From Polydactylus sextarius (Eukaryota; Chordata; Actinopteri; Polynemidae), in contig CM028908.1 in NCBI GenBank assembly GCA_016801845.1, positions 19,603,047-19,667,046 of the forward strand: 64,000 nt of DNA, written 5' to 3'. How positions within the stretch are numbered: the stretch's first letter is position 1; each line of letters opens with the position of its first letter. The position numbers were made by a program, and so were the translations under genes. Shown here piece after piece: positions 24,990 to 36,746 of this stretch. Under the pieces are notes generated by a model. The model was not told the DNA's origin, searched no databases, and worked only from the letters and a program-made list of their open reading frames with translations.

Positions 24990-25140
24990 TATGGCAAAAA
25001 TCAAATCAACTCTGCTTCCTGTTTCATGGTCGAAACATGATTGATGAAAGGCGTGCCCCGCTGTGTGCCCAGCAGCTCTGGGCCATACATTAATCCTGAG
25101 GCGTTCTTAATGGAATTGACCTTGTAATGACCCCACCCCC
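24990..25140. promoter_or_regulatory. CNE-like block with TGATTGAT motif
   Basis: Compact unique block containing TGATTGAT (25,038-25,045), the classic PBX-HOX composite core, plus 'CATTAATCC' and 'TTAATGGAATT'. A second copy of the same core, in the opposite orientation, occurs at 32,844-32,851. Function is inferred from motifs only. Confidence 0.22.
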
Positions 25141-25914
25141 CACCTTTTATATATTTTTTCTTTTATTATTTCTGTGCCCACTTCCTTTTAGCTCCCAGAA
25201 ATAAACTGTCTTTTCAGAAATGAAAAAAATTATAAATTACCAAAACCACAGCTGTTGCCCCCCTCCTCCCCTGCTGCAGCCATCCTGGTTTTCAATGAGT
25301 CAGCAGAATTATAAATGCACACTTCATTATCTATCTATCCAGTGTCCCGAGCTCTGTTCTGATGGAAAGAAATGTTTCTTCTCTACGCACAGTGGAGCCA
25401 TCAGGTTATCATACGCTCCTTTTCTCTCTCTCAGTGTAATTAGTTGCTCAGTCCCTCTTAAAATCTTTCACACACACAAACCAGATATGCTCACACAGCA
25501 GCACATATGGAAGCTTCTCCACCTACACACTGCATTAGAGGCATCAGGGTGCACTGACTACATGAGACTGTTTTGTCAATGAACATTTAAAACTAGTGGC
25601 ACAATGAATTGATGAGAGAACAAAGTGTTCTATTCAGTCCAATAACCAGATGCGTGGAAAACTCAAACCGAACTAAATCCTGACTCTAGCAGAGAGAACG
25701 ACCACCTTGCAGTAACTTTACATATGCTTGTCTCTTACTTTCACACATTGTGGACAGCGAGATGATGCTTTCTTGATGTGCAGAATAAATTCCCTTTACC
25801 CCGCGGCATGTCTACCATATGTCCCTGGAGAAAAGGGGAGGGGGGACTGTGATGGTCTGGATTGGCAGGCAGAGAGAGGAAACAAGGGAGTAAAAAGAGG
25901 AGAGAGACAGAAAG

Positions 25915-25916
<2 letters not shown>

Positions 25917-25948
<32 letters not shown>
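25917..25948. repeat. (AG)n microsatellite
   Basis: 32 bp of AG within a wider purine-rich stretch (about 25,869-25,948). Confidence 0.98.
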
Positions 25949-25953
<5 letters not shown>

Positions 25954-28900
25954 GGGTAAAGGCAGAGCTGTACTCTTGAGAGAAAACGTTTGACCACTTT
26001 GCTTTGATGTCGTTTATTCAGGCTTTTTCTTACTACAGAATTCCCCACTGCATGTTGGCTGAACACCCACGGGTGCACAGCCTTCATGTAAGACCATACA
26101 CAATAGGACATCTTCAAAGCTCAGCTGAATTTTTACATTTACAAAAATGTAATAAAATGCCTCTCCCTGGGAGAGCGTCCATGAGCTTCTGTTACACTAC
26201 TGAGCTGGAGAGGCGCGAGAATACATTTCAAAAATGTGATTTTTAATGGATGAACATTCAGCTGTCACAAGAACATTTTCCCATGCTTGGCTGGGGGCTG
26301 ACCAGGTATGGAAATCTGAGAGGGAACATCATTTTGGTTGAGGATATTCTTCCATCCTGAATGTAGCGTATTCAGTATCCCTCAGCTACGAGGCAAAGTG
26401 TCAGGTTTTAATATTAGTCTCAGTGGTTAGGTTAAGCTCCTTGAGAGGCCTGACACAGAGACACTTACACAGACTCACCCTGCTTTAACACTGTACGATT
26501 AAAAACCTTTTAGAGAAGTCTGTTGGTTTTCTGTAGCAAAGATCTTCAAAATAAAAGCAATGCAATGATCACTTCTGTTGCAGTTTTCACTGACAAAAAA
26601 AAGAAAAAAAACTGTCTCTCAAAGGTGTTAATGGAGTACTGGCACAATTTGATTTTGCGGAGGTGTGAACAGTAGTTGATGTTTTTTATGTTATGTGGTT
26701 ATCAACTACAAATATAAGTAGCAAAAACATTTGAACAGAACCAAAACAAACCGATGTCCCTGCTGAATAACCGTGCACTACGTATTTGAATAAAGCCAGC
26801 CAAAAATGTTTCACATCTTTCCTGAATGTGGAGTGAAAACAAATACATGCTTTCATGTTTTCGAACATAGCAGACGTCTGTGTTTCTCAGTGAAAACTAT
26901 ATAAATTTGAGTTAAACTAGAGAAGTGTCACATCAAAAGCAACTCTACCATTGTATATGAAAGTAGTTCAGCTTTTTATTTGACTTTTTACTGGAGAATG
27001 GCAACTACCTGACCTGATTAAAGTTACATTGTAATTAAGTGGAGAACATGAAAATACATGTGCAATATAACTTTAAATATGTAAAAACTTACTATTCATT
27101 CTACTTATTTGGTGCCTGTTGGGATTGACACTAATATTAAGTTTTAAGTAAAACTTTCTTAGACTCATTATCAGTTCACAAAGTCAGTTTGTCATTTATG
27201 ATTTCTTATATAGTACTTAAGGAAAACTGACAGGGAGTACACGATGAAGTTTGTCGGATTCAAAGCTACGATGTCATGATTACACAGTGAGTATTTAATC
27301 CCTCCGAGCCACCAGGACCCTCCCAGCTTCACTCTCTGATAATAGTTAAATTTGAGGTAGGAATGCTGATGAGGTATCCCACTGAGGAGGATCTGAGGAT
27401 CAGCCTGCCACAGACACCACCTGCCTACACGGCACTGATGCCCAGCTTCCCTTCTTTTATCCTACATGTTCCCGTCTCTCACTGCTCTACTCCCTTTTAA
27501 GTCCTATCATAGATTTGCAGGAGCCTTGCACTTTCACTGTTTGCTCCTGTTTATCTTTTTTAAAAAATATCTCTGTCTGTCTGTCTCTTTCCTTGTCCAT
27601 CTGCCTCCTTTATTTATCTCTCTGCATCCCTCCTCTCTCTCTTTCTCTGTCTGGTCTTTTCCTTGTTTCCCAGCCCCTCCCTCCAACCAGACATCTGAGC
27701 CAACAATCAATGCCATTTCATTCTGGTGAAGGAACAAATGGAATTCCAGCTGAGAGTGTGGCAGCAGGCGGCGAACAAAGGTTTTTCTATGACTCCGACA
27801 CCCCTCTGCCCTCCCCTCATTCTACAGCAAAGACCCCAGCTTGCATCAGGTTCCTATCCCCCTGTTCACACATACAGAATATACACAGGCCTGTCACACA
27901 TGGGGGTTATGATCTGACCCTTTTGCCAATCACAGGACGTAGTGCAGTGCATGATAGTTACCTGGAGAAGAATCGGTGGGGTAGACGAGGAAAATGTTAC
28001 ATTGTGATGTCCGTGATTACTCCTTCTCTCTACCCAATTATATTTCTATTGCTATTGCTCTCAGATGTTACCTTGCTTGCATAACAGACAATAGTTTTAA
28101 CAAATATGCTACATCTCATATTATGTTAACAATAAACTATTGTTATTTGAAAATATGGTTAACTCTGCTACACTTGAACTACAGAAGATGTCTCACCATG
28201 TTGGATTTGGTGTGCAGCATAAGATCCAGACCAAAAATTAATGCGCTCTATGTTACTCTTGTATCACCATATAGTCTCATCAAATCAGGTCTGTCAAAGA
28301 AATAAATAAAAGAATAAATAATAAAAAAATGAGAGGGGTTGATGAGTTTATGGGTCTCAGATACCAGTCAACTAGGTTAGTCTTGATAACCCTCCTCTAG
28401 TCATAGCTCTAGTATTCTGGTCCTGTAAAAACTGATATTAAAATGCTGTGTGTGAATAAATCTGCCAGTCTTTATCACAAATCTTATTTTATATATAAAA
28501 TTACATGTAAAATCAGACCTTTCTGCATTTTTCTAATCTCCCCTAATCTCTGTAGAGCTCACAGAACAAGTAACACCGCTGATTCAGACAGACACAAAAA
28601 CACAACCACAATGAACACTTTTTATAAAGACCAGAATTTGTAAATTACCACCTTGACTAAGTGAGTGAAAAGCTGTAGTTATGATTGTGATAGATCAGCT
28701 ACCAGTCAATCAGTCTACTACTGTAACCTGAATGTGCATCTGTAAAATCAGTGCCACAAAATTTATGGTTGCCTTAACTACATGTTCACATAAATAAACA
28801 TTTTATCAACATGACAAAGATGTAATTTCTGAAGAGCACTTGTGCTCATGTCCAACTCCAGCTGCTGATGTCAGTATTGTTATTGCCAGTCAGTCTGACT

Positions 28901-30429
28901 GACTGGTCTATTTCTCTGTCTGACAGTAGAGGATCACGATGGATAAAGTAACATATTAACAGCTGTCTACCAGACTAACGGTTGAAATATGTGTTTCATT
29001 AAAACCACAACTGAAAAGTGCCAACTAAAGAAAAGCACTAATCAAAACAGGAGAGAAGCGGACATGTCTGACAGAAACATCATTGTTACATCTCATCGCA
29101 CACTTGCAACCGTACAACAAGACTTCTCAAATAAAACATATAAATACAGATAGGTCCTTCGTGTGCCACTTGGTGTGCCACACTTATTCAGGATCACTCC
29201 ATCACCATGGATTTCACAAAAAAACCTGGATGAATTTTGCTGCTTTTGCAGCCTTTAGTCATGATATAAAACCATCAAAGACAAGAAGTATATTAACATG
29301 CATCATGTTGCTATTTAAATCTAAATGAATCCCACGCAATGTCCCCTACCCCCTAACCTCACTCCAACTATCCACTACTGCACCTCACTATCTGCCAGCT
29401 GCATGAGGTTCCCTCAGGCATAGCCCTGCCCGGATGTCTGGCCAGCTGTGGCCATCCCCCTAAGCAAAGGAAAAATAGTGACAGGAGAGGAGGGAGAAAA
29501 AAAGAAAGAGGCAGGGGGAAGTGTGCGAGTGAGTGAGAGTCATCGACCGGCTGTAAGAAGCTATTTCCCTCTCTCACAACGCAGCACAATCTATCGAGAG
29601 TAAACCTATAAAATGGGAGGGAAGAGGCAAGAGGTTGAGCGCACCTGAACACAAAATACTGTATGTGTACGCACGCTCATATATACAACAGGAATACCAC
29701 AATTAACAGTTCCAAGCTATTTAACATAAACACAGAACAGGCATAGCTGTACTCTGTGGAGTTTTTAATGAATGCACTGACATTTCTTTTAATCACTACG
29801 GCCTGTTTGATGCTGTCCAGCACCGTGGGAGGTGTGAGTGAGTGAGTGAGAGGAGAGAGGAAAAAAAAAAGTGGTAACAGATAATGGAAAACATAATGCA
29901 TCAGCATACGGTGGATTGTGCAAAGGATGGCAAAAATAAGTCGGTGATCCCTCAGGGAAAATTCAGCCCTGTGCTGCAGCAGCCCAGGAGGTCCAGCTAA
30001 CATTAACACACATTACACGCTAGGCCAGACTTACAGCAGGACACCCATCACATGCTGTTAGTATCTCTGCTCCTTTTACTCTCTTGATTTGAATTTATAA
30101 TAACCTGGACTATATGGGTTTGGACTAACTCTAATGGTATAATGCTCCTTATTTACTCTGTTTGTTGCCAATGCAGCTCATCCATATGTAGAGAAGAAGA
30201 GCATTTATTTACACACGATCTTCGAAATGGACGTGATTCATGTTGCTGTACGTACGGGCAACTTATGCATATAAATACCTTTAAACTCGCATAAAAGACA
30301 TGTAAATCTCCGCGGGCAGTGTTTCTGCAGGTTAGGCACATTTCTTCTCTGTAACTCGCTCTGCCTTCATGTGACAGCAACTTCCTGGAGAACTCATTAA
30401 TAAAAGCTTTTAATGGCACACGCTTCAAA
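25949..30429. other. 4.5 kb of noncoding unique sequence
   Basis: No gene is recognised. It contains a CT-rich patch (27,567-27,680) that produces a 189-codon low-complexity frame, A-rich patches (28,298-28,327), a 21-bp inverted repeat (28,886-28,906) and small GA patches near 29,480-29,515. Confidence 0.6.
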
Positions 30430-30900
30430 TATTTGGATAAGATATTACAATGGCCGTGAATTAATGTGCTGCTTGATTTAGATTAGCGGCATTCAGAGAT
30501 TCACTTAAATCACCATCACTTTGTAAGTTGCATTAAGTGTAATCAACAAGGGGAATGGAAAATTACATTTCCTTTAACAACATTTGCATATTACATTGGC
30601 AATGGTAATGTATTCAGCTTGGCAAAGAATGTGCTCACTCGGTTCCAACTGTTAAAGACAGCTGAGAAAACTGCTCCTGACGCCGCTGTGTTTCTAGCTG
30701 TTGTGTTTTTCTTGAGGATACATTACCAAAACACGCACATTATGCAGTAATGTAAGCAGCGTTAAGATAAATTGATTCTGTCCGCAAAGCAACATACACA
30801 GGCAAATATTCCCATGTCAGGGCTGGCGCAAATCATGCTGATTGTAAGATTAAGCGGAGCTCTTTTTACCACATTCACAAATGCATACAAGCTCCAAGCA
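30430..30900. promoter_or_regulatory. CNE-like block with POU octamer
   Basis: About 470 bp of repeat-free, evenly complex AT-rich DNA with clustered sites: 'GAATTAATG', 'TTAGATTAGCGG', an exact octamer ATTTGCAT (30,582-30,589), and 'AAATTGATT'. No frame is open across it. This is the most enhancer-like stretch in the window by style. Identity and target gene are unknown. Confidence 0.35.
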
Positions 30901-32820
30901 AGCACACAGACAAAGTTTAAGTGTGCCCTTAAAGGCTCACATCACTGACTCACATGTGAGAGATAGGGTAACGTATCATGCCTTCAAATTTTGGCACATT
31001 TTGGCACAGCTCCTCATAAGCTTTTTTAATTCGCAGTAATGGTGACAAGCAGGCAAAAGGGTTGTCATGTCACTCTGTCACAGCCAATTAAAATCCCCGT
31101 TCCTTGCAAGAGCAGAGATTCAGGCCGTGCATCCTCAATCACTCAGCCACACCTGTGCTCCTGATTTTCCTGTGAGGCACGCAGTCGCTTTTACTGCATC
31201 TATCACTGCACAAAGACTCAACTTTCCTCCCTTCCCTGCTCTCACCTCTCTCTGTCAGCTTGAGTCCACTCGTCACTAACATCACCATCCACAAAGCCTA
31301 CTACTCACCATACTCCATAGACAGCCGTGCTGACATTAAGGCAGATGGATTTTCTCTCAATCCGCTTAAGACATCAGACGCTGAGTGACTTTGTTCCATT
31401 TTTTACAGAAGTATTTTAATACTGCTGCTTTCATGTCTGAGTGCCTCCCCACTGTTTCAGATATTGAGTCAGTAGACTGCTGCATGACAGGCAGTTGGAT
31501 AGTGTTGCATGACAGCAATTAAGTACTCCAAGTTTAAGTATATTAAACTGCACCTAGATACTTTTGTTGTTGCTGTTCCTGATGTTTAGATGTCATCTGG
31601 CGTTAGAGCTCTGTACAGGTGGGGAAACAAATTAGATCTAAATTGAATGAATTTCACTACAGTGTGTAAATGCTGACATCCATGACCACATTTGTGTACG
31701 GTGAGCTGCTCACTGGTGGCTGCTTTTCAAATTTCAATGTTCCAGTGGTGTTTGCAATCACCTGAGGAAACCGACCGTTCTGTATGTTAACTATGCTTGA
31801 AAGGTAATGGAGAAAAAAAAAAATGTGTGCAGGAAGTTTTTGGCGTTTGAAAATTCACAATAGGCTCCTCTTCACCACTCAAACCTTATCTGTCCAGACA
31901 AAAGGACTTTCTCTTCTCTTCCAACCTCATTCCCAACACTGACGCAAGAAAATCTGGACTTGTCACTTTCCAAGTTTTTTTTTTCAAAGGAAGTATGGAA
32001 GAGGAGGAGCGGAGATAGTGGGAGGCCAGAGACAAGGCAGTTTGTCTGATGTGAATGTGTTTCCTGTGTTATCACTCCAAGTGGTTAAGTTCCTGTGTTG
32101 GCCCAACAACACATTGTCTTCCTTCTGCGTTTCTCACTGTCTGCCAGAATAGGCAAGTCATTTCACACAGCAGGTCAAAGGAGGAGTGAACAAAAGTCCA
32201 CACTGCATGGTCAAGGGTCATGACTCTCTGTTCCTCTCCTGTGCCGTCATCTCCAGAGTGGCTGCGTGGGGTAGATTTATGTTGGCATCACCTCAAGGGC
32301 ATGACCACCGCAGAAGGTCAGTGTGTGAGACTTGACTGAGACAACGGGTATATTTTATCTATGTGAAAAGAAGAAAAGTCTGTTCTTTTTTTCATTTTTG
32401 CCTGCTTCCTTCTGTACAATGCATTTTGTCAAAGGCATCTCCCCCCAGGCTCTGGTAGCACAGCTTCATTGATAGAAATGAAACCCCCCTGAGAGAAGGA
32501 GCAGATCATGTTTAATATGAGGACAGCTCCATTACTTCAATACATGTAACATGGGCTTGAGTCGCACAGAGCATGATGTATAACCCTGGCCCCCGACATT
32601 CATCACTCTGTGTCACCGCAGAAAATCACATGCATGCCTTACCCAAATCTGACCTTTACAGGTATTATATACAGACATATCATAATTTCATGATATATAA
32701 TAAAATGTAGGATGTGGGAAAAAAAGGAAATGAAACATCAAAAAGCACAAGAAATGGTTAACTGTGTCTTTAGCCTTTTAGCGTCTCCTTGTAGAGAACG
32801 CACAAGACAAAATGCAGGGA
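30901..32820. other. Noncoding unique sequence
   Basis: No recognisable gene. Contains a short direct repeat of ATTTTGGCAC near 30,988-31,008 and T/A runs near 31,815 and 31,976. Confidence 0.6.
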
Positions 32821-33180
32821 ATAATGCAGGGATTAGGCTCACAATCAATCAAATAGATTAGGAGCAGTGACAACAGTGCAGGCAGCGGTACCACATAGGG
32901 TCCGCAGTCAGCACGGGCAGGAAGTGTTGAGTGTTTTGGCTGTGATTGGCTACAGAGGGGGGTCTGCAGGAGAGGAGCAGCACTGCACTCATTCCCACAT
33001 CGTAAATCATGCTCCCTGCTCCTTTAGATTGGTTTAAATCGAGCTTCTCTTTTGGGCTTTGACTGGGTCCCTGGGCTTATTAGAGCCTTATGTTGAGAGA
33101 ATAACCAAGCTTGCTATTTATCAGAAAGGCCTTAAAAAAGAAAGCCAGGCCAGACCAATTCATTTGGATCATCCATTTAG
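32821..33180. promoter_or_regulatory. CNE-like block (OTX and PBX-HOX type motifs)
   Basis: Unique block containing GGGATTA (32,829-32,835, bicoid/OTX-type core) and ATCAATCA (32,844-32,851, reverse of TGATTGAT) within 25 bp. It continues with compact unique DNA to about 33,180. Motif-based inference only. Confidence 0.22.
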
Positions 33181-36100
33181 GTGTATCCACTTATGCAATA
33201 CCAGAGCATCTTAAAACGGAACACACTGGCAGCACTGCACACAGGACTAATACATTTATGGGACATTTGTTGTTGGATTTTATTTAGATTTGCTAATAAA
33301 TAATAATAATAATCTTCCAAATATTTGCAGTGCCTCATAAGATTTCAAAGGTGCTGCCGTGGTCACACAGTGAGCTCTGTGGTTTATACACAGTAGAGTA
33401 GCTGTGGCCCGAGTGGATAGCATAATACCTTTATTTCAGCTTCAACACTTCAAGGCTTAGCTGTGTATTATTGCGCTACTAAATAAAAAAAATAGCATAA
33501 TCAATGAAGGCATCATTACAAACTGAAAACTGTGGCAAACAATTACCAAGCTTATCATATTTCTTAATAGTGAGCACACAAAGATCCCAGCAAGAAATTG
33601 GTTGAGAGCAATTACCTCTAGTACACCTACACATATCTGCCATGAAGTGCGAGTAACAACAAAAGATCAGGACAGAATACCAAAGCTTGGAAGAAAACAA
33701 CTGTAACTATCTGTGCTGTGAATAGTGTAAATGCTAAACCCCCACAAACAGCAGCTTGAAAAAACAACATGGTGTTCAAACTCAGGTCTTTGAATATGGA
33801 GCTCTTTTAACTGATCAATACAGACGGTGCTTTGAACAAATCCAATGGCTGCATTGAGACACAGTCCCAGTTGGGAGGGGCGTTTGGGGGCTTCAACTCT
33901 ATCCACTTCTTTAAGATTGTTATTAGAGAGGCATGTTGCTGCTTCCTCAAATCACTAGAAACATTTCCATTATGACACACAACTATTTTACATTTGATTA
34001 CTTTACCAATCTGCTGCCTTTTTTGTAATTTATCATCATTTTAAACTGCACAGTGGTGTGATACTGGTTGTGTTAAGCCATTATGCTTGACAGGGTTTGA
34101 CGGTAACATGGTATGACAGTAACTTTTTTTTTTTATCAGCGGTGATATCCAATAGCCTTAAATATCTGATAGCTCATCATGTAGATGCACAAACTTGGCT
34201 TATCTCAGCGAGGTGGACTTGAGAGCCATACATATAAACACTGGCAGCTTTACATCACTGACAGTGCTTTGGGGGTGGGGGGGTTTCTGCACTGTCAGCA
34301 AAGCCCAGAGGACTACACCATGATGCTCTGCACAGTCTCAGCAGCACTGTAGACGCAAACACTGAGAGAACAAAAGACATGCTGGTTGGAAGTGTACTTA
34401 TGCTTATTTGCATGTTCTGAATTGATTATCTTAAGTTGTAGCAACTCCTTTCCACCTTGAAGGACTTAGCTGATTTTTTATTGTGTTATTTATTTTCCTA
34501 CTCACGTTAGAAACAAGGGCGAATGCTTAGCATCACACTGCCCAGAAGACTCATACAGAACTACCCACGTTAAAACCCTATGATGAAATCCACCTATGAC
34601 TAATCCTGACACAATTTTTACAACTACACACAATCTGGTGAGATAATGCGCAAACCAGCTCCTTAAAAGTGTGAGAGCCCATTGATGCAGGTCACATTGA
34701 TTTTTCATGTCTATTTATTTCTCCCTCATGCAGAATCTCCTCCAGCCCAACCTGCGCCTGCTGATAAACACAGGCCATCGATGCAGAGTGAGGTGGCGGG
34801 GATTAAGGCAGAGACATCCTTCAAAAAAAAAGGTCTCTGTCTTGTTCACAGGGGAAGGGTCAACAGGAGCACTTGGCTGTTCCTGAATCTGAGGCGCAGT
34901 GACAGGCGAGGAGTGGCAGGTGATAAGCCCACCCGAGGAAGCACGTCCATTCCACTGTGTTGTCAGAGATAATGGTTCAAAGGTAGGCCGAAGGTCGAAC
35001 AAGGGACATGCATGTGTGTGGATGCACTGATAAACCCAGTCACAGTTACACACACAAACATGCCAAAGGACACAGGCAGGGTGTCGTACAGCAGCAGGTG
35101 CAGGACTGTACACGCACGAGCCGAGAAACATCTCTCATACAAGCATGTAATAAAACATAAACACTTGATAGATCTCATCACACTTCATTTTAGAGCAGTT
35201 GTCATTGCATTAGCAACTTAGAACGTGTTCTACCAACCAGCAGCACAGTTTTTAGCACTTAGTTGATAATATAATTCCACCAGCAAAGTGCCAAAGACAA
35301 GTGCCTGTGAGATTGACTGAGAGGAAATCTACGAGAAAATCCTTTTCTAGGCAGTAAAGAGTAAATGTATCTGTGAAGCTTATATACACCTGATAATTAG
35401 CATTATGTTTTATGTTTATGCAATTTTTGTGCATATAAACAGACCCATATAAAATAAATGACTGGACAAGCTTTAATGAATCTGTATACAGGAGAGTAAA
35501 ACTTCTTTTCAGCAAATACACACTATCATATTCAGAAGTTTTGAAAACAGACAGACTTGTCAGATTCCAACTTTCCAACAGTCCATGAATAGTAAACGTT
35601 CCTGTCAGGCACGAAAGACAAAAATCCCATGATTTCATTAAAAATACATTTATTCTATAAAAAAATTGTAAGAAACAAACTGGTTGCTCAAACTACATAC
35701 TGTTAAAAAACATGAAATTTTGTGCTCCTCAGAAGAAGTGAGAAGCTGTAAAGGACAAACATGCCACTAACAATCGCATCACAAAAAATTCAGTGAAGTT
35801 TAAGCTGAGCTGTGAGATTTTTGTTACACAGATCAGAGACGTGTTTTATTTTCTTGTTTCTTTCTTGTGTGACCAGTGCACACAAGACTTGTGTACATCG
35901 GGTAAAACATACATTGTGATTTCAGGGTGTTTCATTTTTGTAAAATGAAACAAGTAAAGCAAGTAAATTATCAAATTAAAAAAAATAATGAATACAAATA
36001 AATAGCACTACAGGCGCTAATCTGTATCTTAATCTGTAATCTGTTTGAGTTCTCTCTTTGCTGATGTGATTGAGCCATGTTTATATATCTGTGATAAATG

Positions 36101-36570
36101 GGGCTTAGGAGTAAAAGTGTTAAAAAAAATGATGTCATTATAAATTTACAGGCAAATGGTTGAAAACAATTTGGTTTGGTTTTAATATCTGTAGGATCTG
36201 CACCTCAGGTTCACAACAGCACTATGTGTGAGATATTTAGCCATAATGGCCACAGTTGGAGGTGTGAACCAACAGTAAAACTGTGAGTTTAATATATATT
36301 CAGCCATTATAACAGGTTCACATTTGCATAAAGTCAGGCAGCCCAGCTGACAGAGGGACTTTAGTGCAGAGCTCTGTGGGCCTGAGGATGTGGAAGCCTT
36401 GATGATGTTTTTGGCTTTTGAGTCTATTAAGCAACGTTCACAGCAGTGAATATGAACATGGTATCCAGTGCTGTTAATACAACATGAAGAGTGTGCCATG
36501 GATATTGGACCCATTATACTGTATCTTTCTGTTAAAAAAAGAAGAGAGGAGCTGATGTAATTGGCTATCA
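33181..36570. other. 3.4 kb of noncoding unique sequence
   Basis: No gene recognised. Frames up to 138 codons are present. A strong acceptor-like site (CTCCCTCATGCAG, ending 34,733) is followed by an open stretch, but there is no usable donor (see rejected items). A T10 run lies near 34,124-34,133. Confidence 0.55.
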
Positions 36571-36719
36571 TTACACGCCAGTCGACAGTGTGGCCTTTAA
36601 TAATGCTCCTGATACTGTATTTCTGAGTCTGACAATGTATTCATCCTGCTCCAGCCTCTTCACATTGTTCCACACAGCTCTAGGATAGTGTTTCTGCCTT
36701 TCGTTAACACGGCCTGTTG
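36571..36719 (-). other. Candidate terminal coding exon (unproven)
   Basis: On the minus strand, CTTACCTTTCTCTCAG ends at 36,720 and is followed by 149 nt open in phase 1 to a TAA stop. The peptide starts (A)TGRVNERQKHYPRAVWNN and later reads VKRLEQDEYIVRLRN. Codon choice (CTG, GTG, GAG, CAG) looks coding-like. I do not recognise the protein, and no partner exon was identified. The same DNA also reads like a conserved noncoding block. Confidence 0.18.
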
Positions 36720-36746
36720 CTGAGAGAAAGGTAAGTAGAGTATACT

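Noticed and set aside
27515..28084. 189-codon plus-strand frame
   Set aside because: The first half is a CT-rich low-complexity tract; there is no splice support, domain or plausible start.
31289..31335. 21-nt minus-strand micro-exon next to GTGAGT (near 31,309)
   Set aside because: The acceptor has little polypyrimidine tract; not better than chance.
34734..34832. Exon-like stretch after a strong acceptor (peptide start ESPPAQPAPADKHRPSMQ)
   Set aside because: The only in-place donor is AAG|GTCTCT, which is too weak. The end is an A9 run. Worth a glance only if transcripts appear.
36661..36727. Plus-strand exon ending at AAAG|GTAAGTA
   Set aside because: No plausible acceptor gives an open frame; all frames hit stops.
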